A stretch of 64,000 nucleotides of DNA, from positions 18,047-82,046 of the forward strand of contig JAFRUH010000011.1 of NCBI GenBank assembly GCA_017438975.1, read 5' to 3'. The notes beneath the pieces are model-generated. The model searched no databases. It had not been told where the DNA came from and saw nothing but the letters and a program-made list of their open reading frames with translations. Below, piece by piece: positions 10,621 to 18,589 of this stretch. The first letter of the stretch is position 1, and each line of letters starts with the position of its first letter. This DNA is from Bacteroidales bacterium (lineage in GTDB: Bacteria; Bacteroidota; Bacteroidia; Bacteroidales; UBA932). Position numbers and translations under genes: made by a program.

Positions 10621-11382
10621 ATGATAGGTATTTTCGACTCCGGCTCCGGCGGAATGTCCGTCTTCAGGGAAATCGTCCGTCTGCTTCCCGAGGAAAAGTA
10701 TGTCTATTTCTCGGACAATGCCCACTGTCCCTACGGGGAGAAGACGGCCGGATATATCCAGGACCGCGCCAGGGCCATCACCACGACGCTGCTCGGGAAG
10801 GGATGCGGAATCATCGTCGTCGCCTGCAATACCGCGACGGCGGCGGCCATCCGCACCCTCCGGACGGAGTTCCCCGACACTCCTTTCATCGGGATGGAAC
10901 CGGCTGTCAAGCCGGCCGCTCTCGGAACGAAGACCGGGGTCATCGGCGTCCTGGCGACCGCAGGGACCCTCAAGGGATCGAAATACCTCAAGACGCGCGG
11001 AATCTACGAGGATGAAGTCCGGATCGTCGAGCATGTCGGCGAAGGCTTCGTGGAACTCGTCGAGCGCGGGATCTTCACCGGTCCGGAAGCCGAAGAGACC
11101 GTCCGCAGGAGCCTCCGGCCCCTGTTGGACGAGGGAGCGGACACGATCGTTCTCGGGTGCACCCACTATCCTTTCCTCAGGGATACGATCCAGGCCATCG
11201 CCGGGCCGGATATCCGGATCATCGATCCCGCCCCCGCCGTCGCCCGCCAGACGCTGAGGGTCATGTCCGAAAAGGGCCTTTGCGACCCCTCCGGCTACGG
11301 AATCGAAATCCTCTCTTCCGGCGACCCGGCCTCCGTCCTGCAGATCTATTCGATGGTCCGGCCGGACCAGGAAAAGGAATAA
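10621..11382 (+). CDS. murI: Glutamate racemase
   Basis: 253 residues. MurI interconverts L- and D-glutamate for peptidoglycan. It begins IGIFDSGSGGMSV with the conserved Asp; the two catalytic cysteines are seen in VVACNTAT (Cys69) and LGCTHYPFL (near 180), and SDNAHCPYGEK is a further family motif. It follows the propeller lipoprotein by 10 bp and ends at a terminator shared with the converging operon. The position between a B12-type uptake pair and a cell-wall cluster appears incidental. Confidence 0.96.
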   Translation: MIGIFDSGSGGMSVFREIVRLLPEEKYVYFSDNAHCPYGEKTAGYIQDRARAITTTLLGKGCGIIVVACNTATAAAIRTLRTEFPDTPFIGMEPAVKPAALGTKTGVIGVLATAGTLKGSKYLKTRGIYEDEVRIVEHVGEGFVELVERGIFTGPEAEETVRRSLRPLLDEGADTIVLGCTHYPFLRDTIQAIAGPDIRIIDPAPAVARQTLRVMSEKGLCDPSGYGIEILSSGDPASVLQIYSMVRPDQEKE

Positions 11383-11383
11383 A

Positions 11384-11414
11384 AAAAGGGCGGTCCCGAG
11401 GGCCGCCCGATATT
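11384..11414. terminator. Bidirectional intrinsic terminator between murI and the Ser/Thr-repeat gene
   Basis: A GGGCGGTCC/GGGCCGCCC stem with a short CGA loop spans about 11389-11409. Read on the minus strand it is followed by six T residues (good terminator for the 21.8-11.4 kb operon); on the plus strand it is followed by GATATTTTA, a weaker T tract after murI. Confidence 0.75.
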
Positions 11415-11430
11415 TTAGAGTACTCCGGAA

Positions 11431-13026
11431 TTACCGGTAAGGATTGTATTTGTTGTACAGGTCGCCGTACATCTGTCCGAGAACCTCAAGATAAGGCTGC
11501 GACTCGAAAAGCATCGTACGATAGACCGTGTTGTCTACCAGGTAGTACTCGACTCCGTTCATCACGATCGTCTCGTAATCTTCCGGGAGCGAAGTCACAA
11601 GGGCTCCGGCCGGAGGGATGATTACGGTATACTGACCGTTCTGCTCGATGTAGAACACACCGTCCTGATAGAAGTAATTGGAGTTGGCGTACGCGTAGCT
11701 CTGGACCAGTCCGAGATTGTTGGCAATCTCGTAGGCGGACAGGGCCCGGGTGGAGTTCAGCGCATAGCTGGCATTCTGCCTGGCAATGGCTGCGTTGTTC
11801 TGGGCAATGATCCGGTTCTGAGCCGCTATCGTCTCATAATTGTCGAATACCGTCCGATAGGTCCAGTAATCCGAGCAATAGTAGGAGAAGCGTACGGAGT
11901 TGAAGATTGCCCTGTCGATCGCCCTGTCGATGATCGTCCCGAAAGGAGGACGGCATACGACATAGACATTGCCGAAGAGTCTGTAGTAGATTCCATTGTA
12001 GAGGTAGTAATCGATACCCCAGTGGTGGATCCTGCGGTAGCGCGGAGGAATGTAATTCACCCGGAAACCGTAGTAGTGAGGATGATCTGCGAAGAAGTGG
12101 TAAGGCCTGTCATAGGAGAGGAAGCCTCTCGAACGGGGCGGTACGCGGTGCAGGTCATGGTGGTCGTCGAGCATGAACTCGTGATCGTTGTAGCGGTAGT
12201 TGCCGCCCCGGTCACGATAGTTGTCCATCGGCTGACGCGTATCCGTGTTGTTGGAAACGGCCCCGCCGGTAAGTCCCTGACGGGTCACGTTGGAATTCTC
12301 ACGGAGCGTTCCGCCGGAGGAACGGACGGTCGTGCCGGACTGGGTGGCGCGGGAAACCGTCGAGTTCTGACGGGATCCGGTCGTCGCGGACTGGGTCGCG
12401 GTGCCGGTGGCACGGGAGGTGGTTCCGGAAGAACGGACGGTCGTACCGGACTGGGTAGCACGCGAGGTGCTGCCGGACTGGGTAGCCCTGGAAGTCGATC
12501 CGCTCTGACGGGAAGTCGTCGTGCTCTGACGGGTCGTCGAACCCGACTGAGTCGCCGTTCCGCTCTGGCGCGAAGTCGTTCCGGACTGCGTAGCCCTGGA
12601 AGTCGTACCGCTCTGGCGGGAAGTCGTCGTGCTCTGACGGGTCGTAGAACCGGACTGGGTCACGGTTCCGCTCTGGCGCGAAGTCGAACCCGACTGGGTG
12701 GCGCGGGAGGTGCTGCCGGACTGGGTAGCCCTGGAGGTCGAGCCGCTCTGGCGGGAAGTCGTCGTGCTCTGGCGGGTCGTGGTCCCCTGTCGGGAATACG
12801 ACGGAGCGTTATAGGAAACAGACCGGGAAGATGAACCGGAAGAGACCCGGGAGGTACTTCCGGAAGAACTGCGGACCGAAGTAGAGGTAGAGCCTCTGGA
12901 CGTCGAAGACGTAGTGGCACGGGAAGATGAAGAGCCGCCTCTTCTCGTCTGCTGGGCGAGGGCCGAAGGACTGAAGACCAGGGCCGTCGTCATCAGGATC
13001 GCTGCAAGTGTAGTAAATCTTCTCAT
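11431..13026 (-). CDS. Secreted Ser/Thr/Arg-repeat protein with C-terminal Tyr-rich domain
   Basis: 531 residues. Signal peptide ends near ALAQQ. Residues about 30-250 are low-complexity, built of short repeats such as TTTSRQSG, STSRATQSG and TTVRSSG, rich in Ser, Thr and Arg with almost no hydrophobic residues. The C-terminal half (about 290-531) is rich in Tyr and His, with GIDYYLYNGIYYRLFGN and VEYYLVDNTVYR, resembling the DUF6515-type secreted proteins of Bacteroidota. A flexible, possibly glycosylated or cell-wall-associated stalk followed by a folded domain is likely; function unknown. Repeat DNA of this sort readily changes length. It is last in the operon, 18 bp after namZ. Confidence 0.75.
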   Translation of the reverse strand: MRRFTTLAAILMTTALVFSPSALAQQTRRGGSSSSRATTSSTSRGSTSTSVRSSSGSTSRVSSGSSSRSVSYNAPSYSRQGTTTRQSTTTSRQSGSTSRATQSGSTSRATQSGSTSRQSGTVTQSGSTTRQSTTTSRQSGTTSRATQSGTTSRQSGTATQSGSTTRQSTTTSRQSGSTSRATQSGSTSRATQSGTTVRSSGTTSRATGTATQSATTGSRQNSTVSRATQSGTTVRSSGGTLRENSNVTRQGLTGGAVSNNTDTRQPMDNYRDRGGNYRYNDHEFMLDDHHDLHRVPPRSRGFLSYDRPYHFFADHPHYYGFRVNYIPPRYRRIHHWGIDYYLYNGIYYRLFGNVYVVCRPPFGTIIDRAIDRAIFNSVRFSYYCSDYWTYRTVFDNYETIAAQNRIIAQNNAAIARQNASYALNSTRALSAYEIANNLGLVQSYAYANSNYFYQDGVFYIEQNGQYTVIIPPAGALVTSLPEDYETIVMNGVEYYLVDNTVYRTMLFESQPYLEVLGQMYGDLYNKYNPYR

Positions 13027-13044
13027 GACTCGTTATGTTTTAAG

Positions 13045-14286
13045 TTATTCGTATAGGTAGTATTTTCTGGAAAGTTTCTTGAAAGTCTCGACATCTTTTT
13101 CCCAGTAGGATCGGATGTCTTCGACTTTCAACCGCTTCCCGAAATTCTCTCTTACATAATCCGTACCACAAACGATATCGAACATCCGCAAACGTCCTGC
13201 TTCGGTAAAAGGATTGCGGTCCGGATAGAGTTCTCCGATCGCCTGCATGACGTAGAACTGGGTCAGCGTAAGGGAGGCGGCCTCGTAATCGGTATAAAAA
13301 TACTGTACGCCGTTCAGGTCTTTTCCGGACAGGCCGCCGAAGAACGGCTTGTAATGGATCGTGCGGAAAGCGATCCCCGGAAGATGGTAACTGTCCAGCT
13401 TCGCCTTGAGAAGATCGGCGTCGATCCACTCCGCCCCGAAGACCTGGAACGGGAGGGTGTACCCCACCCCGATGTTCAGGTAATTCTGGAACTCTCCGGC
13501 GATGCCGGCGGTCGGGTATCCGATGGCGGCGTCAGGGGACGGGATCTGCGGGGAAGGCAGGATCCAGGGAAGCCGGGTATCCACATAGGTCATTTCCCGT
13601 TTCCATCCTTTCATGGGCACGACGGTGAGCTTGCAGACGAGGGGCTTCTCATCGCCCTTCTCGCCGCAGTTCAGGCCCTCTTCGTTGATCAGAATCGCAA
13701 GTTCCCCGACGGTGAGCCCGTAGACATAGGGGATCTTGAACTCGCTCACGAACGAATGGAATCCCGGTTCCGTGCAGCAGCCTTCCACCTTCCTGCCGCC
13801 GAGGGGGTTCGGACGGTCGAGGACGACCACCTCGATCCCCTGCTCCGCACAGGCCCTCATCACGAGCCCGAGGGTGCTGATGAACGTATAGGAACGGGCC
13901 CCTACGTCCTGGATGTCATAGACCATGACGTCGACGCCCTTGAGCATCTCCGGAGACGGTTTCCGGAACTTTCCGTAGATCGAATAGACCGGAAGCCCGG
14001 TCGTGGGATCGGTGTAATCGCTCACCTTTCCTCCTGCATAGACATCCCCCCGGACGCCGTGCTCGGGTCCGTACAGCGTCACGAGATTCACTTCAGGCGC
14101 CTCGAAGAGGATATCGATGGTCGAGCGGAGATGGCTGTCCACCCCGCTGGGATTGGTTACAAGACCGACTCTCTTTCCCTTGAGGCAGTCGAATCCGCGT
14201 TCGCGGAGCACTTCGATGCCGGGTTTGACCTGGGCCGAAAGGCTGAGAGACAGGAAAAGGGCCCCCAGCAGGAGTTTGAATTTCAT
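13045..14286 (-). CDS. namZ: Exo-beta-N-acetylmuramidase NamZ-like (GH171, DUF1343)
   Basis: 413 residues with a signal peptide (LLLGALFLSLSLSAQ), so periplasmic or exported. Conserved DUF1343 motifs appear in order: GLVTNPSGVD, YGPEHGVRGD, YDIQDVGARSYTF, DRPNPLGG and EFKIPYVYGLTVGEL. DUF1343 was shown to be family GH171, which removes non-reducing-end MurNAc from glycan chains. It follows ampG, and the window also has murQ and a kinase, so a MurNAc salvage role is consistent. Start 14286 keeps the signal peptide and avoids overlap with ampG; an ATG at 14310 would overlap ampG by 14 bp. Confidence 0.88.
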   Translation of the reverse strand: MKFKLLLGALFLSLSLSAQVKPGIEVLRERGFDCLKGKRVGLVTNPSGVDSHLRSTIDILFEAPEVNLVTLYGPEHGVRGDVYAGGKVSDYTDPTTGLPVYSIYGKFRKPSPEMLKGVDVMVYDIQDVGARSYTFISTLGLVMRACAEQGIEVVVLDRPNPLGGRKVEGCCTEPGFHSFVSEFKIPYVYGLTVGELAILINEEGLNCGEKGDEKPLVCKLTVVPMKGWKREMTYVDTRLPWILPSPQIPSPDAAIGYPTAGIAGEFQNYLNIGVGYTLPFQVFGAEWIDADLLKAKLDSYHLPGIAFRTIHYKPFFGGLSGKDLNGVQYFYTDYEAASLTLTQFYVMQAIGELYPDRNPFTEAGRLRMFDIVCGTDYVRENFGKRLKVEDIRSYWEKDVETFKKLSRKYYLYE

Positions 14287-14296
14287 GGTACCGAGA

Positions 14297-15610
14297 TTAT
14301 TTCTTTCCATATTCCGAGTTGATTTTTCTTCTGACCAGGATGGTCACGGCAAGGGTCGCGAAACAGCAGAGCATCACCATCCAGAAGAAATTGAGATAGC
14401 CGATGGACTCCTGGATGAACCCGGCGACGAATCCGGGGAGCATCATGCTGAGCGCCATGAAAGCCGTGCAGATGGCATAATGCGAGGTCTTGAACTCCCC
14501 GTCCGAGAAATACATCATATAGAGCGTATATGCCGTGAAGCCGAACCCGTAGCCGAACTGCTCGATCGCGATCGCGACGGCAATGACGACGAGGTTCGTC
14601 GGCTGGGCGGCGGCCAGGTAGACGAATGTCAGGCAGGGAAGGGTCATTCCGGCGGCCATCCACCAGAGCGCCTTCTTGAGGCCGACCCTCGAAGCGAAAA
14701 TCCCGCCCAGGATACCGCCTGCGAGGAGGGCGATCACCCCGATCGTCCCGTAGACGATGCCGACGGAATCCGTGCTGAGGCCGAGGCCGCCGTTCGCGAC
14801 CTTGTCCACGAGGAAGGGCTGGCACAGCTTGATCAGGAAGCCTTCCGGAAGGCGGTACAGGAGCATGAACGCGATTGCGAGGAGGATCCCCGGCTTCGTG
14901 AAGAAGGTCTTGAACGAATTCCCCAGTTCGGAGAGGGTCGACGTCCCGTTTTCACCGGTCACCCTGGGATGGTCCTCCGCACTGCGCGGAAGCATGAAGG
15001 TATGGTAGAGGGTGACGAGGAAGAAGATGACCGCGGCCACTGCGAGGGTCACCTGCCAGGACCAGGGAATGTTGCCCGAACTCCGCTCCACGCGGCCGGC
15101 GATGAACACAAGCACGCCCTGGCCGAAAACGGAGGAGATCCGGTAGAAGGTATTCCGGATTCCGATGAAGGCCGCCTGGCTGCTAGTGTCCTGCGCGAGC
15201 ATATAGAACCCGTCCGCCGCAATGTCGTGCGTCGCGGAGGCGAAAGCCGCGATGATGAACAGGACCAGCGTAAACCAGAAGATGCCAATCCCCGTGTTCC
15301 CGGAGGCGATGAGGTCCGGAGAGGGCTTCGGCAGCGTAAGGGTCAGGAGAATCATCAGGGCCGTCAGGAGGGCCTGCATGGTGATGATCCACCACCGTTT
15401 CGTCTTGACGACATCTACGATCGGGCTCCAGAGTCCCTTGAGGAACCAGGGGAAATAGAGGAGGGTCGTGAAGAAGGACATCTGCCCGTTCGGGACGCCC
15501 ATCTTCGCAAACATCAGCACGGAGATGTTGTTGACGATGAAATAGGGAATTCCTTCCGCGAAGTAAAGCGTAGGAATCCAAAACCAGGGTGAGCTTTTTG
15601 TCTTATTCAT
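14297..15610 (-). CDS. ampG: AmpG-type major facilitator permease for muropeptides
   Basis: 437 residues with about twelve membrane helices. Early motifs FWIPTLYFAEGIPYFIVNN and LKGLWSPIVDVV, and the later DIAADGFYMLA and EQFGYGFGFTAYTLYMM, are those of AmpG, which imports anhydromuropeptides or peptidoglycan sugars into the cytoplasm. Start at 15610 overlaps the SpoIID-fusion stop as ATGA. Flanked by a lytic-type fusion protein upstream and NamZ downstream, the context agrees with peptidoglycan recovery. Family confidence is high; the exact cargo is inferred. Confidence 0.88.
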   Translation of the reverse strand: MNKTKSSPWFWIPTLYFAEGIPYFIVNNISVLMFAKMGVPNGQMSFFTTLLYFPWFLKGLWSPIVDVVKTKRWWIITMQALLTALMILLTLTLPKPSPDLIASGNTGIGIFWFTLVLFIIAAFASATHDIAADGFYMLAQDTSSQAAFIGIRNTFYRISSVFGQGVLVFIAGRVERSSGNIPWSWQVTLAVAAVIFFLVTLYHTFMLPRSAEDHPRVTGENGTSTLSELGNSFKTFFTKPGILLAIAFMLLYRLPEGFLIKLCQPFLVDKVANGGLGLSTDSVGIVYGTIGVIALLAGGILGGIFASRVGLKKALWWMAAGMTLPCLTFVYLAAAQPTNLVVIAVAIAIEQFGYGFGFTAYTLYMMYFSDGEFKTSHYAICTAFMALSMMLPGFVAGFIQESIGYLNFFWMVMLCCFATLAVTILVRRKINSEYGKK

Positions 15611-17970
15611 GAGAATGGTCTTTCTAGGATTGAGCCCGGATAATAGTGCTGAAGGATCCGGTCATAGGAATAGCCGCGATAGGCCATCACGGCGGCCCCG
15701 ATCTGGCAGAGGCCGACGCCGTGGCCCCATCCGGCTCCCGTCAGGATGACCCTGTCATCCTTGAATTCTACGATGAAAGCGGAGCTGAAAAGGTGAGATT
15801 CAGAAAGGAATTTTCTGATAATCAGTTCCTTCCCGACATCCATCGTCTGGTTGGTCCCGACGATGCGAAGCCGTTTGATCCGTCCCGACGTTCCCCGTTC
15901 CAGGGGGATGAGGTCCCGGATCGTCCCGAAATCGATTCCGCTCCGGCGGTGGACCAGTTCGGACAGTTCGCCGACACTGTATTCGACCTTCCACCGGAAG
16001 AAATCCTTGGTTTCAAGGTCATAATCGTTCAGGACCTGCGACAGGATCGCATGGTCATGGGTATTGCAGAAGGCGTCGGGGGCGGAAAGGATCCACTCCC
16101 GGGCCTGATCTTCGTCGGTCAGGTCGGGGAACTCGTCGACCGGGCCGTCGCGGCGGGCGGCCAGATAGGGATGAGGGGTATCTTCCCAGCAGGTTCCGAA
16201 CTCCTCCATCACCCCTCCGCAGCATTTGGAGAAGCGGGCGTCCACGATCTCCCCTTCGTACATCATGACCTGCCCCCAGGTCTCGTCAATGGCCGTCCGG
16301 ACGTTCTCTCCGACGGCCCCGGTAAGGCCCTGGTAGCGCTGGCAATGGTCATCCGCACAGACATCGAAATGCTTGTGGTCGTCGTGGTCGAACCACTTGA
16401 CCAGCTGCGGAATCCCGTTTTCATCCCCGTCGATGGAAGCACCGGCATGGAACCGGGCGTCGAGGTCGGTCACGACGGAAGGAAGGTCCGATACCTCCGG
16501 CGGCAGCGTACCCGCGGCCCGCTTCCTCCCGGCGATCTGGGACATTACCCAGGAACGGGAGATCACCGCATGGGCCTTGAGGAACTCGAGCGTCGCCGAA
16601 GCCTTCATCTCCGACGAGATGACGCTGAGCAGATAATCCTCGACCCCGATGATGTTGACAGCCGTCACCTTGCCGTCTTCGACAATGAATTTCAGGGTTC
16701 CGGCAAACTTCTGGTCCTGTTTCCGCTGCCAGTGGAAATCCACACCGATCGTGACGCCGTACAGGATGAAGGAAGGCTCGGCGAAGAGGGTCGAAATCGT
16801 CATCGCATCGAAAACGAGTTCGTCATAGAGGGCTCCGTTGTAATCGATCTTTCCCTCCCGGTAGGACACTTTCTGCGGTCCGGCACCGTCCGAAATGATT
16901 TCAAAGACGATTTCCTGCCCTGACATGATACCGACCTCCAGCTTCGGCTGCGTGCGGACCAGGCGCCATATGGTCCTCTCCTCCAGTTCTTTCGAGACGG
17001 AAACTTCGGAATAGATCTCCGTCAGCGTGACGGCGTCAAGCCGTTCGAAATCGCTCTCCCTCGGGGTGATGACATATCCGGCCATCTCGGCGGCACCGGC
17101 GCTGATGAGATAGCCATTCCCGCCTTCGTAATAATGGTGGGAGCGCACCTCGTTGCGGAGCGTCACGATGCAGCGGTACTCCCCTTCCGAGAAATAGGTG
17201 AAAGCGTTGAACCGCGGCTCCGTCTCTCCTTCCAGAAAGGGGGCGCAGTCCAGCAGGCGGTAGAACAGCTTGGCCATCGACTTCGACGTCCGCGCCCTAA
17301 GGGCGAAGACCCCGCGGGTGAAATGCTTGTAATGGAAGAGCTGGGCGTCCTGGACGGACGTGATGTATTCGATGTCGTCCGCGATGGAATCCGGGACCGA
17401 ACAGACCTCCGATGCATTGGGGACTCCGGCTTCCGGCTGGGCTTCCGACAGGATGCGGAGCAGGCGGTCCACCGCCCTTTCCAGCGGGAGATACCCCTTC
17501 GGACAAGCCTGGAAATGGAGATGATAAGGGGCCGAGGCGCCGGCGGACGGGCCGTTGTACCAGATTACATAGTCATCCAGGTCACGGGCCATGTCCAGCA
17601 TGTCGACGAAGCGGTGCCAGATCGACTGGGGGACATGATCCTCGCTGGCGAGGAGGATATGGTTCGGAAAAATGGGGAAATAATTGACCAGGATATCATA
17701 TTTCCGGCCTTTCCGGCCTTCGAATTTAAGGCCGCGCTGCGCCTCGGGCCGGTTCTCGGCGCAAAGGAAACAGGAAGCCGGGGCCGGGGGGGCGTCCGCG
17801 GTTCCGGCTGTGCAGGACCCATAGCGGAGCGGGTTGTACTGGAGGGTCGTCATCAGCCCTCCGGAAGGGATCTGGCGGGTCTGGACGGACTTGAGCGCCC
17901 GGAAATTCGACGCCGCCTCCGGCCAAACGGAAAGCTGGTCGTGGACGAATTTGTCTATATCTACTGTCAT
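15607..17970 (-). CDS. Fusion of HIT-like (DUF4922) and SpoIID/LytB domains
   Basis: 787 residues, no signal peptide. Residues 1 to about 330 are a DUF4922-like nucleotidyltransferase/phosphorylase domain with a CFLC pair (67-70) and the histidine motif PYHLHFQAC (H150, H152). Residues about 340-787 are SpoIID/LytB: GVEDYLLSVISSEM with the likely catalytic Glu at 454, AHAVISRSW, FSKCCGGVMEEF, and GAGWGHGVGLCQIGA near the C terminus. SpoIID cleaves glycan strands as a lytic transglycosylase; HIT-like domains transfer or phosphorolyse nucleotidyl groups. Lack of an export signal puts both apparently in the cytoplasm, next to AmpG. Combined function unknown. Confidence 0.85.
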   Translation of the reverse strand: MTVDIDKFVHDQLSVWPEAASNFRALKSVQTRQIPSGGLMTTLQYNPLRYGSCTAGTADAPPAPASCFLCAENRPEAQRGLKFEGRKGRKYDILVNYFPIFPNHILLASEDHVPQSIWHRFVDMLDMARDLDDYVIWYNGPSAGASAPYHLHFQACPKGYLPLERAVDRLLRILSEAQPEAGVPNASEVCSVPDSIADDIEYITSVQDAQLFHYKHFTRGVFALRARTSKSMAKLFYRLLDCAPFLEGETEPRFNAFTYFSEGEYRCIVTLRNEVRSHHYYEGGNGYLISAGAAEMAGYVITPRESDFERLDAVTLTEIYSEVSVSKELEERTIWRLVRTQPKLEVGIMSGQEIVFEIISDGAGPQKVSYREGKIDYNGALYDELVFDAMTISTLFAEPSFILYGVTIGVDFHWQRKQDQKFAGTLKFIVEDGKVTAVNIIGVEDYLLSVISSEMKASATLEFLKAHAVISRSWVMSQIAGRKRAAGTLPPEVSDLPSVVTDLDARFHAGASIDGDENGIPQLVKWFDHDDHKHFDVCADDHCQRYQGLTGAVGENVRTAIDETWGQVMMYEGEIVDARFSKCCGGVMEEFGTCWEDTPHPYLAARRDGPVDEFPDLTDEDQAREWILSAPDAFCNTHDHAILSQVLNDYDLETKDFFRWKVEYSVGELSELVHRRSGIDFGTIRDLIPLERGTSGRIKRLRIVGTNQTMDVGKELIIRKFLSESHLFSSAFIVEFKDDRVILTGAGWGHGVGLCQIGAAVMAYRGYSYDRILQHYYPGSILERPFS

Positions 17971-17997
17971 AACGGTTGCGGTTGCACCCGGGAAGTA

Positions 17998-18588
17998 CTA
18001 CAGCAACGCCAGAAGCGTGTCTGAAATCTTCCCGAACTCTTCCTCAAAGTTAGGAGTAAATATGGATTTCTCAAAATTATCTTTGATTTCCGGATAGCTC
18101 CACCAACGGCCTTCGCTAACTTCCTCATTACAAGGGTTGATGCTGAAGTTTCCGACGGCGGCGAAAACATTGGCGAGTTCCTTCTCGGTCTCGCTTTCGT
18201 GGACATAGCTCATCAGGTAGACCGGGTTCATTTCCGTCAGTCCGAGCTCTTCGCGGGTTTCCCGAAGGAGCGCCTCCAGGATCAGTTCGCCATAGGAGAC
18301 ATGCCCTCCGACGGCCGTGTCCCAGCGTCCCGGATAGAGATCCTTGGAAAGGGACCTTTTCTGCACATACAGTTCCCCGTAGCGGTTGATCAAGTGCAGA
18401 TGGACGACGGGATGGAGGACCTTCGATCCGCCATGGCAGTATTTTCTGGAGGCCTGGCCGATCACGAGGCCGTTCTCTTCCACGATGGGAAGCATCTCCT
18501 CCCCGTCCGACACGACGGGACCGGGAGAGTTGAAATTGGGGAACGGCAGGACGGGCGCCGGTCCGGAAGGATAGATCAGCTCGAACAT
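17998..18588 (-). CDS. NUDIX hydrolase
   Basis: 196 residues from the ATG at 18588 (MFELIYPSG), which comes one base after the transporter stop (TGATATG); a TTG at 18597 is less likely. The full Nudix box G-x5-E-x7-REUxEExGU is present at about residues 96-117 (GHVSYGELILEALLRETREELGL in two parts: GHVSYGE and RETREELGL). The preceding HPVVHLHLINRYGELYVQKR and CHGGSK segments are typical of the isopentenyl-isomerase-like Nudix group. It would hydrolyse a nucleoside diphosphate derivative; substrate not known. Confidence 0.88.
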   Translation of the reverse strand: MFELIYPSGPAPVLPFPNFNSPGPVVSDGEEMLPIVEENGLVIGQASRKYCHGGSKVLHPVVHLHLINRYGELYVQKRSLSKDLYPGRWDTAVGGHVSYGELILEALLRETREELGLTEMNPVYLMSYVHESETEKELANVFAAVGNFSINPCNEEVSEGRWWSYPEIKDNFEKSIFTPNFEEEFGKISDTLLALL

Positions 18589-18589
18589 A

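Noticed and set aside
12315-12800. Tandem repeats as a mobile or CRISPR-like array
   Set aside because: They are in-frame codon repeats of the Ser/Thr/Arg-rich protein and do not form uniform units with spacers.
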